DNA from: Rubrivivax sp.
GTDB lineage: Bacteria; Pseudomonadota; Gammaproteobacteria; Burkholderiales; Burkholderiaceae_C
Assembly: GCA_004210455.1 (NCBI GenBank)
Contig: SEFA01000025.1
Span: 1-64,000 of the forward strand
Direction: 5' to 3'
Length of the DNA stretch: 64,000 nt
Shown one piece after another: positions 26,237-35,556 of the stretch. The notes under the pieces are model-generated. The model worked only from the letters and a program-made list of their open reading frames with translations. It searched no databases and had not been told where the DNA came from. Position 1 is the first letter of the stretch; the number at the start of each line of letters is the position of its first letter. A program made the position numbers and the translations under genes.

Positions 26237-27054
26237 CAGGGCTGCGAATCCTCTGGAGCGGCCGAGTCACGGGCGCGTAACGCCGTCCGGTAGGCCTGCG
26301 GGGTGAGCCCATTGCGCTCCCGGAACGCGGTCGCGAAGTTGCCCGCGTTCGCGTAGCCCACGTGGAACGCGACGTCCGAGACGCTCATGTCGGTCTCGGC
26401 CAGCAGACGCTGTCCGGTGCGCACACGCTCGTCGCTGATGTAGCCGGACACCGTCTGTCCCAGCTCCTCGCGAAACAGTGCCAGCAGCCGTCGTCCGGTG
26501 AGCCCCACCTGCCGGCCGATCTGGTTCACCGTCAGCGGCTCGACCAGGTGCTCGCCGATGTACTGCCGCGCTGCGGCCAGCAGGCGCTGGTCGGGCGTGC
26601 CCGCCCCGGCGGCCAGCGCCTCGTCGACGTCGTTCGACGGCTGCGGCCGGCGCGACTCGGCCAGATGCAGGTGCACCCGCACGCGCGCGAGGACCTCCTG
26701 CGGGTGGAAAGGCTTGCTGATGAAGTCCACCGCGCCCTGCGACAGCCCTTCGATGCGGCTGTCGACGTCGTTGTGGGCGCTCAGGAAAAGCAGCGGCACG
26801 TCGCGCGTCGCGGGGTCGGACTTGAGCAGCCGGCACAGCGCGAAGCCGTCCATGTCGGGCAGGCCGACGTCCAGCAACGCGAGGTCCGGCGCCAGGCCTT
26901 GCGCTTTCTGCAGCGCGGCGCGGCCGCTCTCGGCGAAGGCCAGCCGGTAGAGCGGATGCAGCAGCGCGGTCAACCAGCGCAGGTCCTCGGGCTGGTCGTC
27001 CACCAGCAGCAGCAGAGGGCGATGGATCGCGGAAGCGGGCGCGGCACGGGACAT
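26236..27054 (-). CDS. response regulator, receiver-AraC type
   Basis: 272 residues. An N-terminal receiver carries the acidic pocket VDDQPED (Asp19/Asp20), the acceptor Asp62 ([12 protein letters not shown]) and Lys114 (SKPFHPQE), all intact. A linker at 130-155 leads to an AraC-type double helix-turn-helix (about 165-262), including [18 protein letters not shown] and [20 protein letters not shown]. It is the first gene of the operon with the sensor kinase and is divergent from tpsB across 246 bases that hold no gene. AraC-output response regulators are less common than OmpR or NarL types, and its position suggests regulation of the two-partner secretion genes. Confidence 0.92.
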   Translation of the reverse strand: MSRAAPASAIHRPLLLLVDDQPEDLRWLTALLHPLYRLAFAESGRAALQKAQGLAPDLALLDVGLPDMDGFALCRLLKSDPATRDVPLLFLSAHNDVDSRIEGLSQGAVDFISKPFHPQEVLARVRVHLHLAESRRPQPSNDVDEALAAGAGTPDQRLLAAARQYIGEHLVEPLTVNQIGRQVGLTGRRLLALFREELGQTVSGYISDERVRTGQRLLAETDMSVSDVAFHVGYANAGNFATAFRERNGLTPQAYRTALRARDSAAPEDSQP

Positions 27055-27300
27055 CGGCGGATTGTCCGGGGACCCTCGGCAAAACGCGCTCGCGGGGTCC
27101 GGTCCGGTGGGCGCCCAGCGATCAAAACGCCCATCTGGGGGGGAGGCATCGGAGCGGAAAAACTACCGGAAACCGGCTCGGCCCGACCCCTCGCGCCGGC
27201 CCAGAACCAATCGCCAAACATCGGCGGCGAATTGTCAGAACTCCGGACCCGCGCCGCACGGGATAACCGCGCCCTTGCCAAACACAACCGGAGATTGGGA

Positions 27301-29028
27301 ATGAAGTACAGCACGCGCCGACGCGCGGCCGGCCTGGGTCTGAGTCTGATGAGCCTGTCCGTCAGCCTGGCCTGGGCGGCTGCACCGGATGCCGGTCAAC
27401 TGCTCAACGAGCAGCGCCGCCTGACCCCGCCCGCGCAACGCGGCGACCTGGACAAGGCACCGACCGTCAACGCGCCGCTGAGCAACGACCAGCAGGCCGG
27501 CCTGCGCGCCCGCGTCGACCGCATCCGCTTCACCGGCGCGGACGGCCTGATCCCCGAACCCGAGCTGCAGGCGCTGGTCGCCGACGCCAAGGGCCGCCAG
27601 CTGTCGCACAGCCAGTTGCAGGCCTTGGCCGCCCGCGTGACCGCGGCGCTGCAGAAGCGCGGCTTCGTGCTGGCCCGGGCCTACCTGCCGCGGCAAGACC
27701 TGACCCAGGGCGAGCTGGAGATCGCCGTGCTGTCCGGCCGGCTGCAGTCGGGCGCGAACCGCGTGCGCGTGACCGGCGCCGACGAGGCGCTCGCCCCGCG
27801 CCTGGGCGCGATCGCCGACACCGCGCTGGCCTCCGGCCCGGTCCGCTACGAGCAGCTCGAACGCGCGCTGCTGCTGATCAACGATGTGCCCGGCGTGCAG
27901 GCCCGGGCGACGCTGGAACGCGGCGACGAGCCAGGCACCAGCCGCCTCGACGTCCGTACCGAGACCGGTCGCGCGTGGGCGGTGGACGCTTCCGTCGACG
28001 ACTACAACAACCGCTACACCGGCCAATGGCGCGTCGGCGCCGCGGCCTCGCTGATCCGTCCGCTCAACCGCGAGGACCTGCTGCAGGCCAGCGTGTCGCG
28101 CACCGACGGCAGCCGCCAGGCCGCCCTCGCCTACGGCTTCGCCGTCGGCGCCTCGGGCCTGCGCGCCCAGCTGGCGACGACCTGGCTGGACTATCACGTC
28201 GGCGAGGAGCTCAAGCCGCTGGACCTGCGCGGCACCGCGCGGACCGTGTCGGCCGCCCTGAGCTATCCGGTGCTGCGCGGACGCGAGCGCAACCTCTGGG
28301 TCTCCGCCGAAGGCGAACAGCGCACGCTGGTCGACGATGCGCTGGGGCAGACGCTGCGCGACCGCCGCCTCAACCGCCTGACGGTCAACGTCTACGGCAA
28401 CGCCTGGGACAACGTGCTGGGCGGCGCGCAGAACGACTTCGGCCTGAGCGTCACCAGCGGCACCGTCGCGCTGCGCGAAGCCGGCGACCAGATCGCCGAC
28501 GCGCTGACCGCCCGCACCTCGGGCAGCTACGACAAGGCGACCTGGCGCGTCTCGCGCCTGCAGACCGCGCAGGCGCTGCCGGGCTGGGGCCTGTTCGTCG
28601 GCGGCTACGGCCAGATGAGCGCGCGCAACCTGGACTCGTCGGAGAAGTTCCTGCTGGGCGGACCGTCGGGCGTGCGCGCCTACCCGGTCGGCGAGGCCAG
28701 CGGCGACAACGGCTGGGTCGGCACCGCCGAACTGCGCCGCGAGCTGCGCCTCGGCAACGGCCTGGCCGCGCAGCTGATCGCCTTCGCGGACTACGGCCGC
28801 GTCGAGCAGCACGAGCACCCCTGGACCGGCGCGCTCGCCGGGCAGCCGAATGCCTACGGACTGGGCGGCGCGGGCCTGGGCGCCAATCTCGCCGGCGAAC
28901 GCTGGACGCTGCGCGCCAGCTGGGCGCACGCGGTCGGCCACAACGCCGGGCGCACCGCCGCCGACCGCGATGCCGACGGACGCGACGACCGCCAGCGCTT
29001 CTGGCTGCAGGCCTCCTTCCACTATTGA
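27301..29028 (+). CDS. TpsB-type (ShlB/FhaC/HecB) outer-membrane secretion pore
   Basis: 575 residues. A signal peptide (about 1-26, SLAWAAAPDA) is followed by the N-terminal plug-helix region, POTRA domains (about 75-225; KGRQLSHSQLQALAARVTAA, QKRGFVLARAYLPRQDL) and the 16-strand barrel. The conserved L6-loop motif appears as LGGPSGVRAYPVGEA (the VRGY-like VRAYP). It secretes the TpsA protein encoded 69 bases downstream. GGAGATTGGGA precedes the ATG at 27301; the open frame extends 900 bases upstream but that part is antisense to the regulator gene. The terminal residue is aromatic (QASFHY), as expected for BAM targeting. Confidence 0.95.
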   Translation: MKYSTRRRAAGLGLSLMSLSVSLAWAAAPDAGQLLNEQRRLTPPAQRGDLDKAPTVNAPLSNDQQAGLRARVDRIRFTGADGLIPEPELQALVADAKGRQLSHSQLQALAARVTAALQKRGFVLARAYLPRQDLTQGELEIAVLSGRLQSGANRVRVTGADEALAPRLGAIADTALASGPVRYEQLERALLLINDVPGVQARATLERGDEPGTSRLDVRTETGRAWAVDASVDDYNNRYTGQWRVGAAASLIRPLNREDLLQASVSRTDGSRQAALAYGFAVGASGLRAQLATTWLDYHVGEELKPLDLRGTARTVSAALSYPVLRGRERNLWVSAEGEQRTLVDDALGQTLRDRRLNRLTVNVYGNAWDNVLGGAQNDFGLSVTSGTVALREAGDQIADALTARTSGSYDKATWRVSRLQTAQALPGWGLFVGGYGQMSARNLDSSEKFLLGGPSGVRAYPVGEASGDNGWVGTAELRRELRLGNGLAAQLIAFADYGRVEQHEHPWTGALAGQPNAYGLGGAGLGANLAGERWTLRASWAHAVGHNAGRTAADRDADGRDDRQRFWLQASFHY

Positions 29029-29097
29029 TCGCCGCCGCGGCCGCCGCGCCATCGACCGGGCCGGCCGCTCCGACCGCACAGACCAAAGAGAACCATC

Positions 29098-32000
29098 ATG
29101 GGATCGTTGAACCACAGCTATCGCCTCGTCTGGAACGAGCTTTGCGGCGCCTTCGTCGCCGTGCCTGAATTCGCCCGCGGACGCGGCAAGCGCACCGGCG
29201 GCACCGTCCGCCGCGCCATCGCCGCCGCCATCGCGGCGGCCGCCGCCGGCGCCTTCGCGGGACCGGCCGCCGCGCTCGATGCAGGGGCGCTGCCCACCGG
29301 CGGCCAGATCACCGCCGGCAACGCCTCGCTGACGCAGCAAGGCGCGCAACTGCGCATCGACCAGACCTCCAACAAGCTGATCCTCAACTGGAACAGCTTC
29401 GACATCGGCAGCGGCGCCTCGGTGCGCTTCAACCAGACCGGCGCCGACGCCGTGGCGCTGAACCGCGTCACCGGCGGCGCTCCGAGCCAGATCTTCGGCG
29501 ACCTGTCCGCCAACGGACAGGTCTGGCTGGTCAACAACAGCGGCGTCGTCTTCGGCAAGGGCGCGACCGTCAACGTCGGCGGCCTGGTCGCCAGCACGCT
29601 CAACGTCAGCGACGCCGACTTCCTCGGCGGCCGCGCGCGCTTCTCCGGCACCAGCACCGCCCAGGTCCGCAACGACGGCACGATCCGCGCCGACGGCGTG
29701 GTCGCGCTGCTGGGCGCCTCGGTGGTCAACACCGGCACGATCAGCGCCGGCCAGGTCGCCCTGGTCGCCGGACAGCAGGTCGCGCTCGACTTCAACGGCG
29801 ATGGCCTGCTGCAGGTCCGCGTCGACCAGGCGGCGCTCGACGCCGAGCTGTCGCAGGAAGGCCTCGTGCAGGGCCGCCAGGTCGTGTTGAGCGCCCCCAG
29901 CGCCAGCGCCCTGCGCGCCAGCGTCATCAACATGGACGGCGTGGTCGAGGCCAAGGGCCTGTCCGAACAGGGCGGCCGCATCATCCTCGACGGCGGCGAC
30001 ACCGGTCAGGTGAACGTCACCGGTCGACTGGACGCGAGCTCGGCGCAAGGCCTGGGTGGCGACGTCCGCGTCACCGGGGGCACGATCGCGCTGCGCGGCG
30101 CGACGATCGACGCCAGCGGCGCCACCGGCGGCGGCCAGATCCACGTCGGCGGCGGCTGGCAGGGCAAGGACGCCAGCCTCACGAACGCGCAGAACGTCAG
30201 CGTCGACGCGGCGACCACGCTGCGCGCGAACGCCACGGTGAACGGCAACGGCGGCGAGGTCGTGACCTGGTCTGACGGCCGCACGGCATTCGCGGGACGC
30301 GTCGAATCGCGCGGCGGCGAGCAAGGCGGCAACGGCGGCCAAATCGAGGTCTCCGGCAAGCAGGAACTGGCCTACAGCGGCCGCGCCGACGCGCGTGCCG
30401 CGAAGGGCACGACCGGCGATCTGCTGCTCGACCCGAGCTCGCTGACCATCAACGGCGGCGGCACCGGCACCGACGTGCTGACCGGCTCGGTCGTTTATGA
30501 GAAGGACATCGAGGCGCAGCAGGCCAACGTGCTGCTGCAGGCCACCGGCGACATCCTCGTCAACGACCTGACCCTCAACGGCGGCGACGGCAGGATCACG
30601 ATGCAGCCCGACGTCAGCCTGCGCATCGAGGCCGGCACCGCCAACGGCGCGCACCTGACGCCGCCACCGAACCTGACGGACGGCAGCTTCAGCTCCTACA
30701 CCGACCTGATGTTCGCCAATGCCAGCAACGTGCTGGAGGTGTCCGGCAGCGGCAGCCTGATGCTGGTGGCCGGCGCGACCAACTCGGGTCGCGTGCTCAA
30801 CGTCCCCACATTGATCGCGCATGGCGCCGGCACCAACCCGTCCGGCGCGCTGCCCACGCACAACGTCTCCAGCCCGGGCAGCGGCACGCCGGGCGCGGGC
30901 TCGATCACCATCTACGGCGCCGACGGCGCGACGGTGGGCGGATCGCTGACCACCAACGGCGGCTACGTGCGCATCTGGGCCGACTCCGACAACGGCGGCG
31001 CGGGCTACTTCACGCTGTCGGCGCCGGTCGCGACCAACGGCGGCAACCTCTACGTGTCGACCGGCAGCGGCGACGTGACACTGAACTCCAGCATGGTGCT
31101 GGGCACCGGCCGCATCTTCTTCCGCGCGGACGGCAGCTACACCAACGGCAACAAGATCCTGGCCGGCCTGCTCAGCGTCAGCGGCGACGTCAACATCGAC
31201 ACCCCGTTCATCTTCAAGGGCGGCGCCAGCATCTACACCGACAGCGCGATCAACTTCGGCAACGTCAACGTCAACATGGACACCGGCAGCGGGGTCCTGA
31301 CGCTGCGCGCCAACCGCATCGACTGGGGCACCTCGACGCTGCAGAACCTGAGCACGGCGTCGATGCGCCTGGAGCCGTACGACCCGGCGACCAACATGGT
31401 GCTGGGCGACGCGAACGGCTTTGCCTCCGCGACGACGCTGGCCAAGCTCCCAGGCATCAAGAACCTGACGATCGGCCGCGCGGACGGCACGGGCACGATC
31501 AGCGTGCCGGGCAACTTCAGCTTCGACGCCTCGGGCAGCTTCGAGATGGTGGACCGCACCATCGACATCACCGCCGGCACGCTGAACAACACGACGGGCA
31601 ACATCGTGCTGACCGGCGACAACGTCAACCTGTCGCAGACCATCACCGCCAACGGCGGCGCGGGCAAGGTCACGATCCGCCAGATGACGGTCGCCAACGA
31701 GCTGCACCTGGGCGGCGGGCTGAGCAACGCCTCCATCGGCCAGGTCAACGCGGCCACGCTGGAAGTCGGCCGCAGCGACGGCGGCAACCTGGTCTTCGAC
31801 AGCGACATCACCACCAACGCCACCACGGTGAGCCTGAAGAGCGGCGGCCAGGTGATCGGCGTGAACGGCGGCGTGGCCGCGGCCAACGTGGCCGTGACCG
31901 CCGGCCAGGGCGCGACGCTGACCGACGACACCTTCAACTTCACGAAGCTGGCGCTGGACGTCGGCGGCACCACGGTCGTGAATCCGGCCAGCGCCAACGG

Positions 32001-35000
32001 CTTCACGCTGGGGACCGTCGACGGCGTCGTCGGCCTGACCACGCGCGGCGCCGCCGACGTGACGCTCAACAGCGGCACCGGCACGCTGGCGCTCGATGCG
32101 CCGGTCAACTTCACCGGCGGCGCGGCCACGCTGACGCTGCAAGCACCGAGCTGGAGCAGCACGGCCAACCAGGTGACGAGCAACGGCACGCTGGCCACGG
32201 TCGTCTTCGACCGCACCGGCCCGGCCACCGGCATCACCGTCGGCGGCACGACCACGGCCGACCTGACCAACACGATGCTGGCGCGCTTCAACGGCGTGAA
32301 CACGCTGCGCGTGGACGCGTCCGACCTCGACCTGAGCGTCGTGGGCCCGGTCCAGCTGTCGCTGGGCAACCGCCTGGAGCTGCTGGGCAACACCTTCGCC
32401 CAGGGCGGCGCCATCACGATGACCAACGGCGGCGTGCTGGTGCGCGCCGAGACCGGCGGCATCAACGTCGCCAACAACATCAGCTCGAGCGGCACCGTGT
32501 CGCTGGACGACCGCAGCACGGCCGGCATCGGCAGCCAGGCAGGCGTCGTCATCGCCGCGGGCAAGCTGGCATTGCGCAGCGGCGGCGACGCCGGCTTCAG
32601 CAGCGCCCAGCAGGTCGGCACGATCGCGGCGGATGTCCATTCGCTGTCGCTGACCAACACCGGCTCGCTGATCGTCGGCACGGCGGACGGCCTGCAGGGC
32701 ATCCAGGCCGACGGCACCGTCGCGCTGCGCGCCCAGGGCGCGGCCGCGGACCTGACGCTGCAGCAGCAGATCGTCGCGGGCAACGACGGCGGCGCGACGA
32801 CGCCGGTCCTCCTGCGCGCGGGCCGCAACTTCATCAACCAGGCGGGTGCCAGCGCGCTGCAGGCCGGCAACGGCGGGACGTGGCAGGTGTACTCGACCTC
32901 GCCGCTGAACGACACGCGCGGCGGCCTGGTCGCGGCCTTCAAGCAGTACGACGCCAGCTACGGCGACACCGTCCTGGGCAGCGGCAACGGCTTCCTGTAC
33001 ACGGTCGCGCCGACCCTGACCGTCGGCCTCTCGGGCAGCGCCTCCAAGGTCTATGACGGCAACGACGGCGCGGCGACCGCAGGTCTCCAGCTGGGCGCGA
33101 CCGGCGCGATCGACGGCGACGTCGTGACCCTGGCCATCGGCTCCGACGGCGCGGCCCATTACGACACGAAGAACGTCGGCAACGGCAAGACCGTGACCGT
33201 CGACGGCGTGGTCGTCGCCGGCGGCCTGAACGGCGGCACCGCCGTCTACGGCTACCAGCTGGTGTCGGACAGCGCGAGCGCCGCGATCGGCCAGGTCACG
33301 CCGAAGACCGTGACCGTCGCCAACGGCGCGGTGCAGGACAAGGTCTACGACGGCAACACGACGGCGCAGCTGTCAGGCGGCGGCGTCTCCGGTCTGGTGC
33401 AGGGCGACGACGCGACGCTCGGCGGCGCGGCGAGCTTCCTGGACAAGAACGCCGGTCGCGGCAAGGCGGTCGATCTGTCGGGTCTCGGCCTGGCGGGCGC
33501 GGATGCCGGCAACTACGTGCTGGACACGAGCGCGGCCGTCACGGCCACGATCACGCCCAAGACGGTGGACGTCGGCGCGATCCAGGTCGGCGGCAAGGTC
33601 TATGACGGCACCCGCGACGCGCAGGTCACCACCGGCGGTCTGACTGGCACGGTGTCGGGCGACCAGCTCGACGTCTCGGTCAGCGGTAGCTTCGACACGA
33701 AGAACGTGGGCACCGGCAAGGCCGTCGACGTGCAGCTGGCGCTGACCGGCGCCGACGCGGGCAACTACGTGCTGGCCACGGATTCGGTGCGAGGTTCCGC
33801 CTCGATCACGGCGAAGACCGTGGACGTCGGCGCGATCACCGTCGCCGACAAGGTCTACGACGGCACGAAGACCGCGCAGGTCACGACCGGCGGCGCCACC
33901 GGCGTCATCGCGGGCGACCAGCTCGGCGTGAGCGCCAGCGGCCAGTTCGACAACAAGAACGTCGGCAACGCCAAGGCCGTGGATGTGCAGTTGGCGCTGA
34001 CGGGCGCGGATGCGGGCAACTACGTGCTGGCGTCGGGCGCCGCGCAGTCGAGCGCGGACATCACCGTCCGCACGATCCAGGCGCCCACGGTCACCGTGAT
34101 CGGCGGCGTGTTCAACAGCGACACGACGGCCACGATCGTCATCGGCGCGCCGCAGGGCGTGGTCGCGGGCGACCAGGTCAGCGTCGGGGGCTCGGGACGC
34201 TTCGACACGCCCTTCGTCGGCACCGGCAAGCCGGTGAACGTGCAGCTGACGCTGAACGGCGCGGACGCGGCGAACTACCGTCTGGAACCGGCGTCCCTGA
34301 CGGTCACCGGCACGATCAACGCGCAGGCCGTGCCTCCGGCGATCGGTGCGCTGGTGATCCAGCCCGTCGGCGGCAACGGCACGCAGGACGGCGGCGGCAA
34401 CAAGACGTCGAACGTGCCGACCGGCAACGGCGGCAACGGCGGCGGCCTCGGCAGCAGCGTGGCCACGGTCGCGGCAGGCCCTGCGGGTAATCCGGCCGGC
34501 ACGATCGATGTCGGCAACGGCGGCATCGGTGGCGGCGCGGCGAATGGTGCCGGCAACGGCAACGCCAACGGCAACGGTGCGGGCCACGGTGCGGGCGGCA
34601 GTGGCGGCGCCGGTAACGGTCTGTCCGGCGCTGACGGCGGCACTGGCGGCTCCGGCTCGAACGGATCGGGCAACGGCAACGGCAACGGCAACGGCTCCGG
34701 CAACGGCTCCGGCTCCGCCAACGGCAGCGGCAGCGGCAGCGGCAGCGGTAGCGGCAACGGCGACGGCAGCGGCACCGTCACCGGCTCCGCCAACGCCTCG
34801 ACCACCGGTGTGGGCAATGCCAACGGCGGCGGTGACGGCAGCGGCAATGCCTCGGGCCAGAACGCCAACGGCACCGGTGGCAATGTCGCCGTCGCCGATG
34901 TCGGCCTGGAGCAGATGCTGCGTGACAACGGCCAGATCAGCCTGGCGATTGATGCGCCGGCTTACGGGCAGGCGCTCCAGAGTCAGCTGCCGGTCTATGC

Positions 35001-35343
35001 CGACCAAGCCGGATCGGCGCCGACGCCGCTGGGCATGTTCCGCGTGGACGACCTGGGCGACAGCCTCGCGCTGAAGCCCGTGCAGCAGCCGGTCCCGGCC
35101 GCCGACGCCGCGTCGGGCGGCGTGACCCGTCAGCTGCGGGCCATCGTGGCGCTCGGCGACGAGCGTTCGGCGACGCTGGACGTGGTCCTGCTGGCTGACG
35201 GCACGCTGCGCGTCCAGGCCCCCGCCACGGCCGCCGAGCTCGACGACGACCTCGTCACCACGCTGGCGCTCAGCGCGCTCAAGCAGCAGACCGGCATCGC
35301 GCCCACCAGCGTGCGCGCCGTGATGCTGCGCCGCGGCGGCTGA
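29098..35343 (+). CDS. TpsA-type filamentous hemagglutinin-like adhesin with YDG repeats
   Basis: 2081-residue exoprotein. It begins with an extended signal region (NHSYRLVWNELCGAFVAVPE, ESPR type) then an Ala-rich core cleaved near GPAAALDA. The TPS secretion domain (about 60-250) has NWNSFDIGSG and NNSGVVFGKGA. Residues 250-1300 are beta-helix-like, rich in N, G, T and V. Four or five YDG/MBG-type repeats start at about 1317, 1415, 1500, 1585 and a divergent one near 1670, with 85-residue spacing in the last ones. A Gly/Asn/Ser tract (about 1762-1927) precedes a roughly 150-residue C-terminal domain. The protein should be exported through the adjacent TpsB and act in adhesion or biofilm; no toxin domain was recognised. 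Confidence 0.93.
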   Translation: MGSLNHSYRLVWNELCGAFVAVPEFARGRGKRTGGTVRRAIAAAIAAAAAGAFAGPAAALDAGALPTGGQITAGNASLTQQGAQLRIDQTSNKLILNWNSFDIGSGASVRFNQTGADAVALNRVTGGAPSQIFGDLSANGQVWLVNNSGVVFGKGATVNVGGLVASTLNVSDADFLGGRARFSGTSTAQVRNDGTIRADGVVALLGASVVNTGTISAGQVALVAGQQVALDFNGDGLLQVRVDQAALDAELSQEGLVQGRQVVLSAPSASALRASVINMDGVVEAKGLSEQGGRIILDGGDTGQVNVTGRLDASSAQGLGGDVRVTGGTIALRGATIDASGATGGGQIHVGGGWQGKDASLTNAQNVSVDAATTLRANATVNGNGGEVVTWSDGRTAFAGRVESRGGEQGGNGGQIEVSGKQELAYSGRADARAAKGTTGDLLLDPSSLTINGGGTGTDVLTGSVVYEKDIEAQQANVLLQATGDILVNDLTLNGGDGRITMQPDVSLRIEAGTANGAHLTPPPNLTDGSFSSYTDLMFANASNVLEVSGSGSLMLVAGATNSGRVLNVPTLIAHGAGTNPSGALPTHNVSSPGSGTPGAGSITIYGADGATVGGSLTTNGGYVRIWADSDNGGAGYFTLSAPVATNGGNLYVSTGSGDVTLNSSMVLGTGRIFFRADGSYTNGNKILAGLLSVSGDVNIDTPFIFKGGASIYTDSAINFGNVNVNMDTGSGVLTLRANRIDWGTSTLQNLSTASMRLEPYDPATNMVLGDANGFASATTLAKLPGIKNLTIGRADGTGTISVPGNFSFDASGSFEMVDRTIDITAGTLNNTTGNIVLTGDNVNLSQTITANGGAGKVTIRQMTVANELHLGGGLSNASIGQVNAATLEVGRSDGGNLVFDSDITTNATTVSLKSGGQVIGVNGGVAAANVAVTAGQGATLTDDTFNFTKLALDVGGTTVVNPASANGFTLGTVDGVVGLTTRGAADVTLNSGTGTLALDAPVNFTGGAATLTLQAPSWSSTANQVTSNGTLATVVFDRTGPATGITVGGTTTADLTNTMLARFNGVNTLRVDASDLDLSVVGPVQLSLGNRLELLGNTFAQGGAITMTNGGVLVRAETGGINVANNISSSGTVSLDDRSTAGIGSQAGVVIAAGKLALRSGGDAGFSSAQQVGTIAADVHSLSLTNTGSLIVGTADGLQGIQADGTVALRAQGAAADLTLQQQIVAGNDGGATTPVLLRAGRNFINQAGASALQAGNGGTWQVYSTSPLNDTRGGLVAAFKQYDASYGDTVLGSGNGFLYTVAPTLTVGLSGSASKVYDGNDGAATAGLQLGATGAIDGDVVTLAIGSDGAAHYDTKNVGNGKTVTVDGVVVAGGLNGGTAVYGYQLVSDSASAAIGQVTPKTVTVANGAVQDKVYDGNTTAQLSGGGVSGLVQGDDATLGGAASFLDKNAGRGKAVDLSGLGLAGADAGNYVLDTSAAVTATITPKTVDVGAIQVGGKVYDGTRDAQVTTGGLTGTVSGDQLDVSVSGSFDTKNVGTGKAVDVQLALTGADAGNYVLATDSVRGSASITAKTVDVGAITVADKVYDGTKTAQVTTGGATGVIAGDQLGVSASGQFDNKNVGNAKAVDVQLALTGADAGNYVLASGAAQSSADITVRTIQAPTVTVIGGVFNSDTTATIVIGAPQGVVAGDQVSVGGSGRFDTPFVGTGKPVNVQLTLNGADAANYRLEPASLTVTGTINAQAVPPAIGALVIQPVGGNGTQDGGGNKTSNVPTGNGGNGGGLGSSVATVAAGPAGNPAGTIDVGNGGIGGGAANGAGNGNANGNGAGHGAGGSGGAGNGLSGADGGTGGSGSNGSGNGNGNGNGSGNGSGSANGSGSGSGSGSGNGDGSGTVTGSANASTTGVGNANGGGDGSGNASGQNANGTGGNVAVADVGLEQMLRDNGQISLAIDAPAYGQALQSQLPVYADQAGSAPTPLGMFRVDDLGDSLALKPVQQPVPAADAASGGVTRQLRAIVALGDERSATLDVVLLADGTLRVQAPATAAELDDDLVTTLALSALKQQTGIAPTSVRAVMLRRGG
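33046..34320 (+). repeat. tandem YDG/MBG-like repeat array within the adhesin
   Basis: Repeated units of about 85 codons each start with KVYDGN or KVYDGT (33046, 33340, 33595, 33850) and contain TKNVG/NKNVG and ALTGADAGNYVL. A fifth unit near 34105 is degenerate (GGVFNSDTTAT). The units are similar at DNA level too, so copy number could change by recombination. Confidence 0.85.
34381..34880 (+). repeat. Gly/Asn/Ser low-complexity coding tract
   Basis: About 165 codons of mostly Gly, Asn and Ser made from near-repeats of GGCAAC and GGCAGC, densest at 34667-34775. Hexamer repeats of this kind are prone to in-frame slippage; length variation between strains would be expected. Confidence 0.85.
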
Positions 35344-35380
35344 TCCGCCGGACCCGACGATCCCCGCAACGGGATCGCAG

Positions 35381-35412
35381 CAACGCCGCGGCGCCTCCAC
35401 GCCGCGGCGTTG
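35381..35412 (+). terminator. probable terminator hairpin after the adhesin operon
   Basis: CAACGCCGCGGC (35381-35392) pairs perfectly with GCCGCGGCGTTG (35401-35412) around an 8-base loop. Only a short CCGTTT follows, so efficiency on the plus strand is uncertain. Confidence 0.6.
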
Positions 35413-35556
35413 CCGTTTGCGGCCAGTCGCAGATCCTGTTCATCCGCTGAGTGCGGGGAGGCCGCGCGAGCGGCCCGCCCCCAACGCTTCGGGGATCGGC
35501 CCGCGCGCCGAAACGTCCTATGCTCGACGCCTCCCCCGTCGAGGTCCCCGACGTCC

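Noticed and set aside
27235-33159. 1974-codon open frame antisense to the secretion operon
   Set aside because: It is the mirror of the strongly G/C-ending codons of tpsB/tpsA, has Arg/Gly/Val/Ala bias, no domain, and the sense genes are well supported.
34660-34780. Regular repeats that might suggest a CRISPR array
   Set aside because: Repeats are six-base coding units without unique spacers, inside the adhesin gene.
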